From Nitrospirota bacterium (GTDB taxonomy: Bacteria > Nitrospinota_A > UBA7883 > JACRGQ01), in assembly GCA_024275775.1 (NCBI GenBank), contig JAJRYM010000005.1, positions 1-20,347 on the forward strand: a DNA stretch of 20,347 nt. Direction: 5' to 3'. The position numbers and the translations under genes are program-made. Every line of letters begins with the position of its first letter. Position 1 is the stretch's first letter. Positions 13,308-20,347 of this stretch are shown piece by piece. The notes below the pieces were generated by a model. The model saw only the letters and a program-made list of their open reading frames with translations, ran no database searches and was not told the DNA's origin.

Positions 13308-14903
13308 ATGAATACAGACAACCCCAAAGGCTATCTGGCGCTGGTACTCCACGCGCATCTGCCGTACGTTCGGCACCCTGAATACGAGGAGTTTCTGGAA
13401 GAAGACTGGCTTTACGAAGCGATAACGGAAACATATATTCCTCTTATTCAGGTTTTCGAAGGGCTGGTGCGGGACGGCGTCGATTTTCGGATAACCATGT
13501 CGCTCACTCCTCCGCTGGTCTCCATGCTTTCCGACGAGCTTTTACAGCAACGCTACCTGCGGTATCTCAACAGGCTCATCGAGCTCTCCGAAAAGGAGAT
13601 TGAACGGACAAGCGCCCAAAAGGAGTACAACGACCTCGCGCGCATGTATCACTGGAAATTCACCGGCGCGCGGGATCTGTTTGAAAACCGTTACGGCCGG
13701 AACCTCGTTACCGCTTTCAGAAAATTCCAGGATTTGGGAAAACTGGAAATCGTAACCTGCGGCGCTACCCACGGCTTTCTGCCTCTTATGGAAAGCAACC
13801 CCAACGCACAGCGCGCCCAGATAAAGGTGGCGGCGGAGCACTACGAAAAACATTTCGGCCGCAGGCCGCGCGGAATATGGCTTCCGGAATGCGGCTTCTA
13901 TCCGGGCGTGGAAAAAATCCTGCGTGAAGAAGGCATCCGGTACTTTTTCATTGAATCGCACGCCCTGCTCCACGCCGATCCGAGGCCAAAAAACGGCGTC
14001 TTCGCTCCGGTCTTTACCCCGTCCGGCGTGGCGGCGTTCGGCCGTGACGTTGAATCGTCCAAGCAGGTATGGTCCGCCGAGGAAGGATATCCGGGCGACT
14101 ACGAATATCGCGATTTTTACCGCGACGTAGGATACGACCTCGATTTTGAATACATAAGAGATTACGTCCAGCCTACCGGTCTGCGCAAAATGGTCGGCAT
14201 AAAATATCATAAGATAACCGGTAAAACGGACGCCAAAGAGCCGTACAACCATTCCGCCGCCATGGAAAAAGCGGCACAGCATGCCGGGAATTTCATGTTC
14301 AATCGTGAAAAGCAGGCCGAGCATCTGCACGGCATGATAGACGACAGGCCTCCGCTGATACTCTCCCCGTACGATGCCGAGCTGTTCGGCCACTGGTGGT
14401 ACGAAGGGCCGGAATGGATTAACTTTTTGCTGAGAAAACTGCATTTCGACCAGGACACCATAACAACCATTACCCCTTCCGAGTATCTGGATAAACACCC
14501 GAAAAACCAGATCTGCATGCCTACGATGTCGTCTTGGGGACACAAAGGATACGCCGAGGTATGGCTTGAATCGAGCAACCACTGGATTTATCCGCACCTC
14601 CTGCGCGCGGGAGAACGGATGGTACAGCTGGCGCAACGATTCACCAAAAGCGATAACGGCTACGAGCGCGCCCTTAATCAGGCGGCGAGGGAGCTTCTTC
14701 TCGCGCAGAGTTCCGATTGGGCGTTCATCATGAAAACAGGCACGATGGTGGAATACGCCGTAAAACGGACGAAAGATCATATCCATCGCTTCAATAAAAT
14801 AGCCGACCAGCTCGACAGCGGGCAGGTTGACTACGAATGGCTTGCCAAGGTGGAAGCCAAGGATAATATTTTCCCGGATATCGATTTCAGGGTTTACGCA
14901 TGA
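13308..14903 (+). CDS. GH57 glycosidase, 1,4-alpha-glucan branching enzyme type (DUF1957)
   Basis: GH57 branching enzymes make alpha-1,6 branches in glycogen-like glucans by a retaining mechanism in the cytoplasm. The family motifs occur in order: HAHLP (15-19), CGATHGFLP, WLPECGFYPG with nucleophile E194, SPYDAELFGHWW with acid/base D356, and MSSWGHKGYAEVW near 405-420. These residue positions are close to those reported for characterised GH57 branching enzymes (for example the Thermotoga and Thermococcus proteins). Length is 531 residues, complete for the family. The ATG follows the DUF4912 stop with no gap, and AAAGG lies about seven bases upstream, so the two are cotranscribed. Some GH57 proteins of this type are mainly hydrolytic, so branching activity is likely rather than certain. 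Confidence 0.92.
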   Translation: MNTDNPKGYLALVLHAHLPYVRHPEYEEFLEEDWLYEAITETYIPLIQVFEGLVRDGVDFRITMSLTPPLVSMLSDELLQQRYLRYLNRLIELSEKEIERTSAQKEYNDLARMYHWKFTGARDLFENRYGRNLVTAFRKFQDLGKLEIVTCGATHGFLPLMESNPNAQRAQIKVAAEHYEKHFGRRPRGIWLPECGFYPGVEKILREEGIRYFFIESHALLHADPRPKNGVFAPVFTPSGVAAFGRDVESSKQVWSAEEGYPGDYEYRDFYRDVGYDLDFEYIRDYVQPTGLRKMVGIKYHKITGKTDAKEPYNHSAAMEKAAQHAGNFMFNREKQAEHLHGMIDDRPPLILSPYDAELFGHWWYEGPEWINFLLRKLHFDQDTITTITPSEYLDKHPKNQICMPTMSSWGHKGYAEVWLESSNHWIYPHLLRAGERMVQLAQRFTKSDNGYERALNQAARELLLAQSSDWAFIMKTGTMVEYAVKRTKDHIHRFNKIADQLDSGQVDYEWLAKVEAKDNIFPDIDFRVYA

Positions 14904-14932
14904 AGCCAGCGAATTATTAGATAGTCTCTACA

Positions 14933-14989
14933 GCCTCCGGTCTATACTTCTCACCCCTCAAGCCCCCAGGCCGGAGGCTTTCTTTTTTT
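14933..14989 (+). terminator. Terminator after the GH57 gene
   Basis: Perfect 8-base arms GCCTCCGG (14933-14940) and CCGGAGGC (14971-14978) enclose a 30-base loop and are followed by TTTCTTTTTTTC. It ends the DUF4912-GH57 unit. The remaining bases to 15157 have no gene; GATAAT near 15083 may be a -10 box for the Fe-S genes, but its -35 is poor. Confidence 0.82.
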
Positions 14990-15157
14990 CTGCGCATACC
15001 CTGTCCCATGATTGGCCTCGGCCACGCCCATAAGCTTCCGTCTGAAAACCGGTTTGAGTTTTCATGGCAAAAGTCATAGTCTGATAATAGAAATCCGATT
15101 ACTCTAAAAAGTAGACCTTTACTTTGAAAAACAGTTTCAACAGATGGAGAAGAGACA

Positions 15158-15382
15158 ATGAAAGAAGAAGTAGAAAAAGCTTTGGACGAGATACGTCCGA
15201 TGTTGCAGAACGATGGCGGAAACGTGGAGCTTGTCGAGGTGAGCGACGAGGGAGTAGTGCTGGTAAGGCTTCAGGGCGCCTGCTCCGGCTGTCCGAGCGC
15301 GAGCATAACGCTGAAGCAGGGAATCGAGCGGGCTATCATGGAAAAGGTGCCCGGTGTAACATCCGTGCACGCGATAGGCTGA
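15158..15382 (+). CDS. NifU C-terminal-like Fe-S cluster scaffold/carrier
   Basis: A 74-residue protein made only of the NifU C-terminal (Nfu) domain, which binds or passes on a [4Fe-4S] cluster. The start EEVEKALDEIRPMLQNDGGNVE and the cluster motif CSGCPSAS (C42, C45) are typical. Single-domain Nfu proteins of this size are common. The ATG is preceded by GGAGAAGAGA at usable spacing. The stop is six bases before the start of the Mrp gene, another Fe-S carrier, so the pair probably acts together in late Fe-S protein maturation. Confidence 0.95.
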   Translation: MKEEVEKALDEIRPMLQNDGGNVELVEVSDEGVVLVRLQGACSGCPSASITLKQGIERAIMEKVPGVTSVHAIG

Positions 15383-15388
15383 TTGCCG

Positions 15389-16408
15389 ATGAAGGATAAA
15401 ATCCTGGAGGCGCTGAAAAGCGTCAAGTATCCCGGCTTCGATTCGGATATAGTCACGCTCGGCATGGTGGAGGAGTTTACCGTGGAGGGTGATCTCATCC
15501 TCGTGAAGATGAAGAAGTTGCAGGCATCCGACGAGGTGAAACAGACGGTTGCCGGAAACATCGAGGACGCGCTGGTGGCGTTCAACCTTAAAACGAAGGT
15601 GGAGTTTCCCTCCGCGCCCCAGCGTCCGCATGGAGAGCCGGGGCTTCCTCCCAAAAAGGAAATCCCCGGCGTTAAAAGAATTCTCCCTATCGCGAGCGGC
15701 AAGGGAGGAGTGGGCAAATCTACCGTAAGTGTAAACATCGCTCTCGCCCTCGTAAAGGAAGGCAAATCGGTGGGACTGCTGGACCTCGATATCTACGGCC
15801 CGTCCATCCCAACGATGCTCGGCATCAAAGATGAAAAGCCTGTCGCGCAAGACGGCAAACTTGTGCCGATTGAGGTCTCCGGCCTTCAGACCCTTTCGCT
15901 CGGCCTGTTGATGGAGCAGGGGCAGGCGGCCATCTGGCGCGGCCCGATGGTGGCGAAAGTCGTAAAACAGTTTTTTTACGATATAGCCTGGAACAACTTG
16001 GATTACCTGATACTCGACCTGCCGCCGGGAACGGGAGACGTTCAGCTTACGATGGTGCAGTCTGTGCCGCTTTTCGGCGCGATAGTCGTAACCACCCCGC
16101 AGAACGTCGCGCTGGCGGACGTCGAAAAGGCGATAGATATGTTTAATAAAACCGACGCGCCGGTTATCGGCATCGTGGAAAATATGGCTGGCTTCCTCTG
16201 CCCGCACTGCGGGGAGGAATCGCACATTTTCGGGCAGGGCGGCGGACGGAAGGAAGCGGACAGACGGGGAGTGCCTCTGCTCGGCCAGATACCGCTTGAA
16301 GCGAAAATTACGGAGACGGGCGATAGCGGCCGTCCGATAGTTCTCGCCGACGGCAAGATAGCCGACATCTTCCAAGACATAGCGAGGAAAATCATCCAAG
16401 CCGACTAA
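15389..16408 (+). CDS. mrp: Mrp/ApbC-type Fe-S cluster carrier ATPase
   Basis: Mrp/ApbC proteins are homodimeric P-loop ATPases that carry Fe-S clusters to apo-proteins in the cytoplasm. From the chosen ATG the protein has 339 residues. A MIP18/DUF59-type domain fills about 1-75 (KILEALKSVKYPGFDSDIV). A linker follows, then the deviant Walker A motif SGKGGVGKST at 103-112, LLDLDIYGPSIP (130-141), LDLPPGTGD (209-217) and the cluster-binding CPHC at 271-274. All are intact. A TTG two codons earlier (15383) is in frame, but ATG is preferred; neither has a strong ribosome site, so coupling to the upstream NifU-like gene is likely. No terminator with a T run follows, only a REP-like hairpin. Confidence 0.96.
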   Translation: MKDKILEALKSVKYPGFDSDIVTLGMVEEFTVEGDLILVKMKKLQASDEVKQTVAGNIEDALVAFNLKTKVEFPSAPQRPHGEPGLPPKKEIPGVKRILPIASGKGGVGKSTVSVNIALALVKEGKSVGLLDLDIYGPSIPTMLGIKDEKPVAQDGKLVPIEVSGLQTLSLGLLMEQGQAAIWRGPMVAKVVKQFFYDIAWNNLDYLILDLPPGTGDVQLTMVQSVPLFGAIVVTTPQNVALADVEKAIDMFNKTDAPVIGIVENMAGFLCPHCGEESHIFGQGGGRKEADRRGVPLLGQIPLEAKITETGDSGRPIVLADGKIADIFQDIARKIIQAD

Positions 16409-16426
16409 ACAACCTCCCGGCTTCGG

Positions 16427-16459
16427 CTTGCCACGGCGTAGCCGTGCGTGGCTCGCAAG
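16427..16459. repeat. REP-like hairpin repeat, copy 1
   Basis: CTTGC (16427-16431) pairs with GCAAG (16455-16459), and inside them CACGGC-GTA-GCCGTG forms a tight hairpin (16432-16446). The ends TTGCCACG and CTCGCAA are shared with the element at 20318 to the window end. It lies 18 bases after the mrp stop, the usual place for such intergenic elements. Confidence 0.65.
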
Positions 16460-16547
16460 AAGAGGAAAGTGTGCGAGGTTTGAAAAAATGGTAAAATAAC
16501 AGCCAAACGAGAGGTATTTGTCACGCTAACCTAAAGTGGGAATTTTA

Positions 16548-16575
16548 TTGACAAAAAAATCTCTCCGCGTATAAT
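16548..16575 (+). promoter_or_regulatory. Consensus sigma-70 promoter upstream of the sensor kinase
   Basis: TTGACA (16548-16553) and TATAAT (16570-16575) are both perfect consensus hexamers with a 16-base spacer. Transcription should begin near 16582, only about 16 bases before the small leader ORF and about 120 before the kinase ATG. Confidence 0.88.
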
Positions 16576-16597
16576 CCTTCCTTTTTCGGGAGGCAAG

Positions 16598-16699
16598 ATG
16601 GTTTCTTTTGATGCGGCTGTTTTTCTGATAACTCGGAAATCGCGCACGCATACCCCCGCAACCGGTTTTTTGCAACCTTTCCCCTGCGGGCGGCTGTAA
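16598..16699 (+). CDS. Possible 33-residue leader ORF before the sensor kinase
   Basis: It begins at ATG 16598, four bases after GGAGG (16589-16593), directly behind the consensus promoter, and ends with TAA at 16697-16699, four bases before the kinase ATG. The kinase start has no ribosome site of its own, so translation of this ORF may deliver ribosomes to it. The product starts MVSFDAAVFLITRKSR, has one Cys near the end, and resembles nothing I know. It is in a different frame from the kinase. It could be a genuine small protein, a regulatory leader or chance. Confidence 0.42.
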   Translation: MVSFDAAVFLITRKSRTHTPATGFLQPFPCGRL

Positions 16700-16703
16700 A
16701 AAG

Positions 16704-19700
16704 ATGAACCGATTTCTCGCCGTTTTTATTCTGGCCGTCGCTTTGGCGGGCGGAATTTTATACCTGAACTATCACTCCAAAGTTGAAGCCCAAAAAGCTT
16801 TAATCGAAACCCGCGAAGAGGTTTCTCTGCTCGACCTGAAAAATAAAAATATCACCGCAGTTTTTAGAGATGTTGCCGAAGACCTGAAGTTCCTCGGCAG
16901 GCATCATGAAATGGTTTTGTTTATGGAGTACGAGGGAGGCGCGCCGTCGGATTTATATCAGGACTTCATCGAATTCCTTGCGAATAAAAGATTCTATGAA
17001 AGTATCAGGTATATGGACAACAGCGGGAATGAAATGTTCCGTTTCGACTACAACAACGGCAGGCCGGATATCTCTAAAAGCATACTGGAGAATCAGGCCG
17101 ATACATCATGGTTTAAACAGGTGATAACCTTTCACAAAGGAGAAATTTATATCTCGCCTTTCGACCTTAAGAAGGAAAATGGAGTTGCGGTAAAACCGCC
17201 GAAACCTATAATCCGTTTCGCAACGCCGATGTTTACTTCGGAAGGAGACAAGCAGGGCATCGTCGCGCTGGATTATTCCGGCGAAATATTTTTTGATAAT
17301 CTTCGCACAGCCGCCGCTGGCGCCTCAGGCGAAATATCCCTTCTAAACCGGAACGGCTACTGGCTGATGGGGCAACGACCGGAAGATTTATGGGGATTCA
17401 TGTTTGAAGAGGGAAAAGACCGCACTTTCGGAAATAGATATCCGACAGCGTGGCAAACCATAAGCCAAAAGGAATCCGGCCGGGTTTACACATCTCGCGG
17501 ACTCTTTACGTTCGCTACGATTTATCCGTTCAGGGAAGTAAACATAGCGGACTCATCTTCAGTCCACCTCTCGAACGGCGAGTCGAACGGGAGCTATCAC
17601 TGGAAAACCGTTTCCCGCGTTCCGCAGGAGGCGCTCGACAGGATGGAAAAACAGTTGCAGGCGGTCTTTATGCGGGATTACCTCATTATCGTGATAGTCC
17701 TAGGCATCGTGCTAGGTGTTTTCTGCTCCCTTTACGCGCGGCGCATACAGGCCGAACAGGCCAAGCACGAGTTTGAAGAACATTACCGGCACCTCGTCGA
17801 TAACATGCCGGACGGGGTTGTGGTGCACAGAAACGGCAAAATCCGGTTTGCAAACCGGGCGGTGGTGAACATGGTCGGAGGGAAAAGCGAAAACGATCTC
17901 GTAGGTAAAAAAGTTATCGACCTGGTACATCCCTCATATCGGCAGAAGGTGCTGGAAAGAATGGCGCGGGTTGTTAAAGGAGAAAAAGCCTACTTAACTG
18001 AAGAAACGCTGGTTCGGCTTAACGGCGAACCGTTCGAAGCGGAAGTGGTAGGCATTCCGGTTATGTTCGAAGGGGAAAAATCGGTCATGGCCATTTTCCG
18101 GGATATATCGGACAGGAAAAAAGCCGAACGCGAGGTGCAGGAAAAAGCAGGTTTCATCGACAGCATTCTGCGTTCCTCGCTGGATACCGCCGTAATAGCA
18201 ACCGATACGGAATTCCGCGTAACCTATTTCAATCCGATGGCTGAAAAGATGTTCGGTTACACGGTCGATGAAGTTACCGGTAAAACGGTGAAGGAAATGC
18301 ACCTGCTGGAAAAAGTCGATCATGTTCGGTTCGAAGAAGCCATTGAGAAGGTCGATGAAACTGGAGAATACTTTTTTACGGTGGAGTATGAAGAAGACGG
18401 CAAATTACAGTACCGCGATTCAAGAATCTCACAGATTCGCGACATAAACGGCGATCTGCTCGGTTATCTGAAACTAACCCGCGACGTTACGGAAAAGAAA
18501 AAAGCGGAAGATACTCTCCGCAAAGCGAAGGAAGAGGCCACCGTTGCCCGTGATTTTCTGCAGATGCTTATAGACGCCATACCGAATCCGGTTTTCTACA
18601 AAAATGTTGAAGGATATTACACAGGGTGCAACACGGCGTTCGCAGAATTTTTGGGCAGACCCAAGGCAGATATCATAGGCAAGACGGTTTACGATATGGG
18701 CCCGAAGAAACTGGGCGATACCTACCGCCGCATGGACGATGAACTTTTGGAAAAAGGCGGCACGCAAAGATACGGAAGCTCGGTTCTTCATGCCGACGGT
18801 ACGAAGCATCACGTAATATTCAACAAGGCGGTGTTCAATAATCCGGACGGCTCCGTCGGCGGGCTTATCGGCGTGATTTTGGAGATTACCGATTTAAAAC
18901 GCGCCAAGGAGGAGTTGCGAAAAGCGAGGGATAAAGCCGAAGAAGCCAACAGGATAAAGGACAAATTCATATCTCTCGTATCCCACGATCTTAAAGGCCC
19001 GCTGGGAAGCCTTCTCGGCCTGCTAAAAGTCCTCAATGAGGATGAATCCGACGCGTTATCGGACATCGGCAAACGAATCGTAAAGTCGTCTCTTAAATCG
19101 GGCGAATACATGATGGCCCTGATTCAAAGCCTGCTTAACATCAGCCGAATGCGGCTGGGAAACGTGGAGCCCAAGCGGCAGTTCATAGATCTTTATCCGC
19201 TTGTCGTAACAATAACCGGCAACCTCGCGGGCATGGCGGAAAAGAAAAATATAAAACTGCTTAACCGTATTCCAGGCTCCACAAGAATCTTCGCCGATGA
19301 AGACCTGCTGGCGCAGGTTATACAGAACCTCGTTTCAAACAGCATAAAGTTTTCGAAGGAGGGCGGCGAAATAACCGTATATATGGCGGAAAACGAGCCG
19401 TCCACAATCGCCGTAGTCGATACTGGAATCGGTATCGCTCCCGAACGGATTGAGACTCTTTTCAGCTATGAAGTAAAAACATCCACCCCCGGCACGGCAG
19501 GCGAAATCGGCACCGGGCTGGGCCTTCCGCTTGCGAGAGATATTATGAAAGCCCACGGCGGCGATCTGACCGCTGAATCAATTCCGGGAAACGGCACAGT
19601 TTTCTACGCCAAACTTCCGTACGTCAAACCGCTGGCGCTGATAGCGGACGGCGATAAAAACAACCGCGCGTTTTTCCGGGACTGCCTTGAAAAAATGGGC

Positions 19701-20009
19701 GCGGACGTTCTTGAAGCCGATAACGATAAAACCGCCGTCGCGCTTCTGGACAAACAGAGGCCTCACCTGATAGTTACCGACATGAATATTGAAGGGGTGG
19801 CCGGTTTAAACCTGCTGGAGCAGGTTAAAGGAAACCGGGAAACGAAATCGATACCGGTTATTGTCGTATCGGCCTGCGGGAATTCCGCCATGCGTAAAAA
19901 AGCGTTGGCGCTGGGCGCCGACGATTTCGCCTGCAAGCCGATGGAACAGCGTGATTTTATCAAACTCGCCGGCAACTTCATCGGAAATTTCCTGCACAAT
20001 CACGTCTAG
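16704..20009 (+). CDS. Hybrid sensor histidine kinase (dCache-like sensor, three PAS, HisKA, HATPase, receiver)
   Basis: An inner-membrane two-component kinase of 1101 residues. Transmembrane helices at about 4-23 and 325-346 bracket a periplasmic dCache-like sensor whose YISPFDL...KPIIRFATPMF stretch is typical of such domains. Three PAS domains follow at about 358-476, 478-598 and 613-733. The HisKA box SLVSHDLKGPLG has H761 as phospho-acceptor. The ATPase has an N box at N875/N879, DTGIGIAP from D906 and GTGLGL at 936-941. The receiver, about 978-1095, has D1026 in IVTDMN and K1078 in CKPM. Its first-strand acidic pair is unusual: IADGDK instead of the common VDDN, so one acidic residue is shifted or lost. 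No response regulator or output domain gene is adjacent, so the kinase is an orphan and its signal and target are unknown. Confidence 0.94.
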   Translation: MNRFLAVFILAVALAGGILYLNYHSKVEAQKALIETREEVSLLDLKNKNITAVFRDVAEDLKFLGRHHEMVLFMEYEGGAPSDLYQDFIEFLANKRFYESIRYMDNSGNEMFRFDYNNGRPDISKSILENQADTSWFKQVITFHKGEIYISPFDLKKENGVAVKPPKPIIRFATPMFTSEGDKQGIVALDYSGEIFFDNLRTAAAGASGEISLLNRNGYWLMGQRPEDLWGFMFEEGKDRTFGNRYPTAWQTISQKESGRVYTSRGLFTFATIYPFREVNIADSSSVHLSNGESNGSYHWKTVSRVPQEALDRMEKQLQAVFMRDYLIIVIVLGIVLGVFCSLYARRIQAEQAKHEFEEHYRHLVDNMPDGVVVHRNGKIRFANRAVVNMVGGKSENDLVGKKVIDLVHPSYRQKVLERMARVVKGEKAYLTEETLVRLNGEPFEAEVVGIPVMFEGEKSVMAIFRDISDRKKAEREVQEKAGFIDSILRSSLDTAVIATDTEFRVTYFNPMAEKMFGYTVDEVTGKTVKEMHLLEKVDHVRFEEAIEKVDETGEYFFTVEYEEDGKLQYRDSRISQIRDINGDLLGYLKLTRDVTEKKKAEDTLRKAKEEATVARDFLQMLIDAIPNPVFYKNVEGYYTGCNTAFAEFLGRPKADIIGKTVYDMGPKKLGDTYRRMDDELLEKGGTQRYGSSVLHADGTKHHVIFNKAVFNNPDGSVGGLIGVILEITDLKRAKEELRKARDKAEEANRIKDKFISLVSHDLKGPLGSLLGLLKVLNEDESDALSDIGKRIVKSSLKSGEYMMALIQSLLNISRMRLGNVEPKRQFIDLYPLVVTITGNLAGMAEKKNIKLLNRIPGSTRIFADEDLLAQVIQNLVSNSIKFSKEGGEITVYMAENEPSTIAVVDTGIGIAPERIETLFSYEVKTSTPGTAGEIGTGLGLPLARDIMKAHGGDLTAESIPGNGTVFYAKLPYVKPLALIADGDKNNRAFFRDCLEKMGADVLEADNDKTAVALLDKQRPHLIVTDMNIEGVAGLNLLEQVKGNRETKSIPVIVVSACGNSAMRKKALALGADDFACKPMEQRDFIKLAGNFIGNFLHNHV

Positions 20010-20031
20010 CCTCTCCGCTCTTTTCCCTGTC

Positions 20032-20071
20032 ATGGCGAAATCCGGCGCTATCAGCGCCGGGTTGTGGCCAT
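20032..20071. repeat. Intergenic hairpin after the sensor kinase
   Basis: CCGGCGC-TATCA-GCGCCGG (20042-20060) is a perfect 7-base-pair stem. Outer arms ATGGC (20032-20036) and GCCAT (20067-20071) extend it across an internal loop. There is no T run, so it is more like a REP element than an intrinsic terminator, though it may slow or protect the kinase transcript. Confidence 0.55.
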
Positions 20072-20133
20072 CTCTCTTCCATGCGGTATGGCGGGATTAC
20101 CATCAAAAATAAAAAATATGCACAGACTACTAT

Positions 20134-20187
20134 CCTCCCCTTGGCGTTAGCCGTAAGGGGAGGTGTCTCACGTCTTTGCCGTGAGAC
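20134..20187. repeat. Double-hairpin intergenic repeat
   Basis: Two hairpins stand back to back. CCTCCCCTT (20134-20142) pairs with AAGGGGAGG (20155-20163), with GGC/GCC inside; GTCTCACG (20165-20172) pairs with CGTGAGAC (20180-20187) around a 7-base loop. GGAGGGG follows. Such CCTCCCCTT/AAGGGGAGG elements are a common form of dispersed repeat in environmental bacterial genomes; no gene is present. Confidence 0.6.
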
Positions 20188-20227
20188 GGAGGGGTTCTTC
20201 CTTTTGAAAAGAAAATAGGAAAACGGT

Positions 20228-20273
20228 GTCATCACGAAGCCATGCGCCGTAGGTGTGTGGCTGTGGTGATCTC
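20228..20273. repeat. REP-like hairpin repeat, related type
   Basis: ATCAC (20231-20235) pairs with GTGAT (20266-20270) and AGCCA (20238-20242) with TGGCT (20258-20262). The frame GTCATCACGAAGCCA ... TGGCTGTGGTGATCTC has the layout of widespread GTCATTGCGA...GGCAATCTC elements, with ATTGC changed to ATCAC and GGCAAT to GGTGAT on the opposing arm, which keeps the pairing. Confidence 0.6.
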
Positions 20274-20312
20274 AAGAAAAGAGCATGCCAGGCCGTAGCT
20301 TTTGCGAAGGCT

Positions 20313-20347
20313 GGAGATTGCCACGTCCCGCCACGGCGGGACTCGCA
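20313..20347. repeat. REP-like hairpin repeat, copy 2 (cut by the window end)
   Basis: GGAGATTGCCACG leads into GTCCCGC-CACG-GCGGGAC (20325-20342), a perfect 7-base-pair hairpin, then CTCGCA at the window edge. TTGCCACG and CTCGCA match copy 1 at 16428-16458, while the inner stem differs. The element probably continues with ATGAC beyond the window. Confidence 0.65.

Noticed and set aside
13542..14786. 414-residue open frame on the minus strand
   Set aside because: Antisense to the clearly coding GH57 gene; the composition is that of a shadow frame and there are no domain motifs.
15137..16399. 420-residue open frame on the minus strand
   Set aside because: Antisense to the NifU-like and Mrp genes, which carry intact catalytic motifs; His/Arg-rich shadow translation.

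Overview
The window is a bacterial chromosome segment of moderate GC content from a Gram-negative organism. Support comes from heptosyltransferase-family (GT9) enzymes of lipopolysaccharide type, type IV pilins whose N-terminus resembles Geobacter PilA, RpoN (sigma-54) promoters, a large hybrid sensor kinase with a dCache-like sensor region, and a DUF4912/GH57 gene pair. This mix fits the former Deltaproteobacteria (Desulfobacterota) or a neighbouring phylum such as Nitrospirota or Nitrospinota. I cannot place it more exactly without a search. No phage, transposase, plasmid or CRISPR signature is visible.

Layout. (1) 147-1592, minus strand: a Bcp/PrxQ peroxiredoxin and a membrane-anchored TPR protein. 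(2) 1693-6289, plus strand: phoH, ybeY, a HIT-family hydrolase and mutS, tightly packed and probably one operon for RNA/ribosome maturation, nucleotide housekeeping and mismatch repair. It is preceded by a leader containing an inverted repeat and a possible micro-ORF. (3) 6386-7583: an unrecognised 360-residue protein with its own promoter. (4) 7702-7826, minus: tRNA-Leu(CAG) with a promoter directly in front. (5) 7885-9176, minus: a thioredoxin/glutaredoxin-like protein and a WaaC-like heptosyltransferase, overlapping by four bases. (6) 9297-10567: two type IV pilin genes in tandem, each with a near-perfect sigma-54 promoter and an ACAA-N3-TTGT palindrome about 136 bp upstream of the -12 element, closed by a strong terminator. 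(7) 10566-11789, minus: a second, divergent GT9 glycosyltransferase. (8) 12066-14989: a DUF4912 protein with a histone-like Lys/Ala/Pro linker, then a GH57 branching-enzyme-type glycosidase, then a terminator. (9) 15158-16408: a NifU C-terminal-like Fe-S protein and the Mrp/ApbC Fe-S carrier ATPase. (10) 16548-20009: a consensus sigma-70 promoter, a 33-codon leader ORF and a 1101-residue hybrid histidine kinase. (11) 20010-20347: no gene, but several hairpin repeats of dispersed REP-like type, one related to a copy at 16427.

The most interesting signal is regulatory. The duplicated pilins carry the same sigma-54 and upstream-palindrome architecture at almost identical spacing, which points to coordinated control by one enhancer-binding activator, probably PilR-like and encoded elsewhere. 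Three very short ORFs with well-placed ribosome binding sites or coupling overlaps (before phoH, after the first pilin, before the sensor kinase) are candidates for translated leaders or small proteins. All are inferences from sequence alone.
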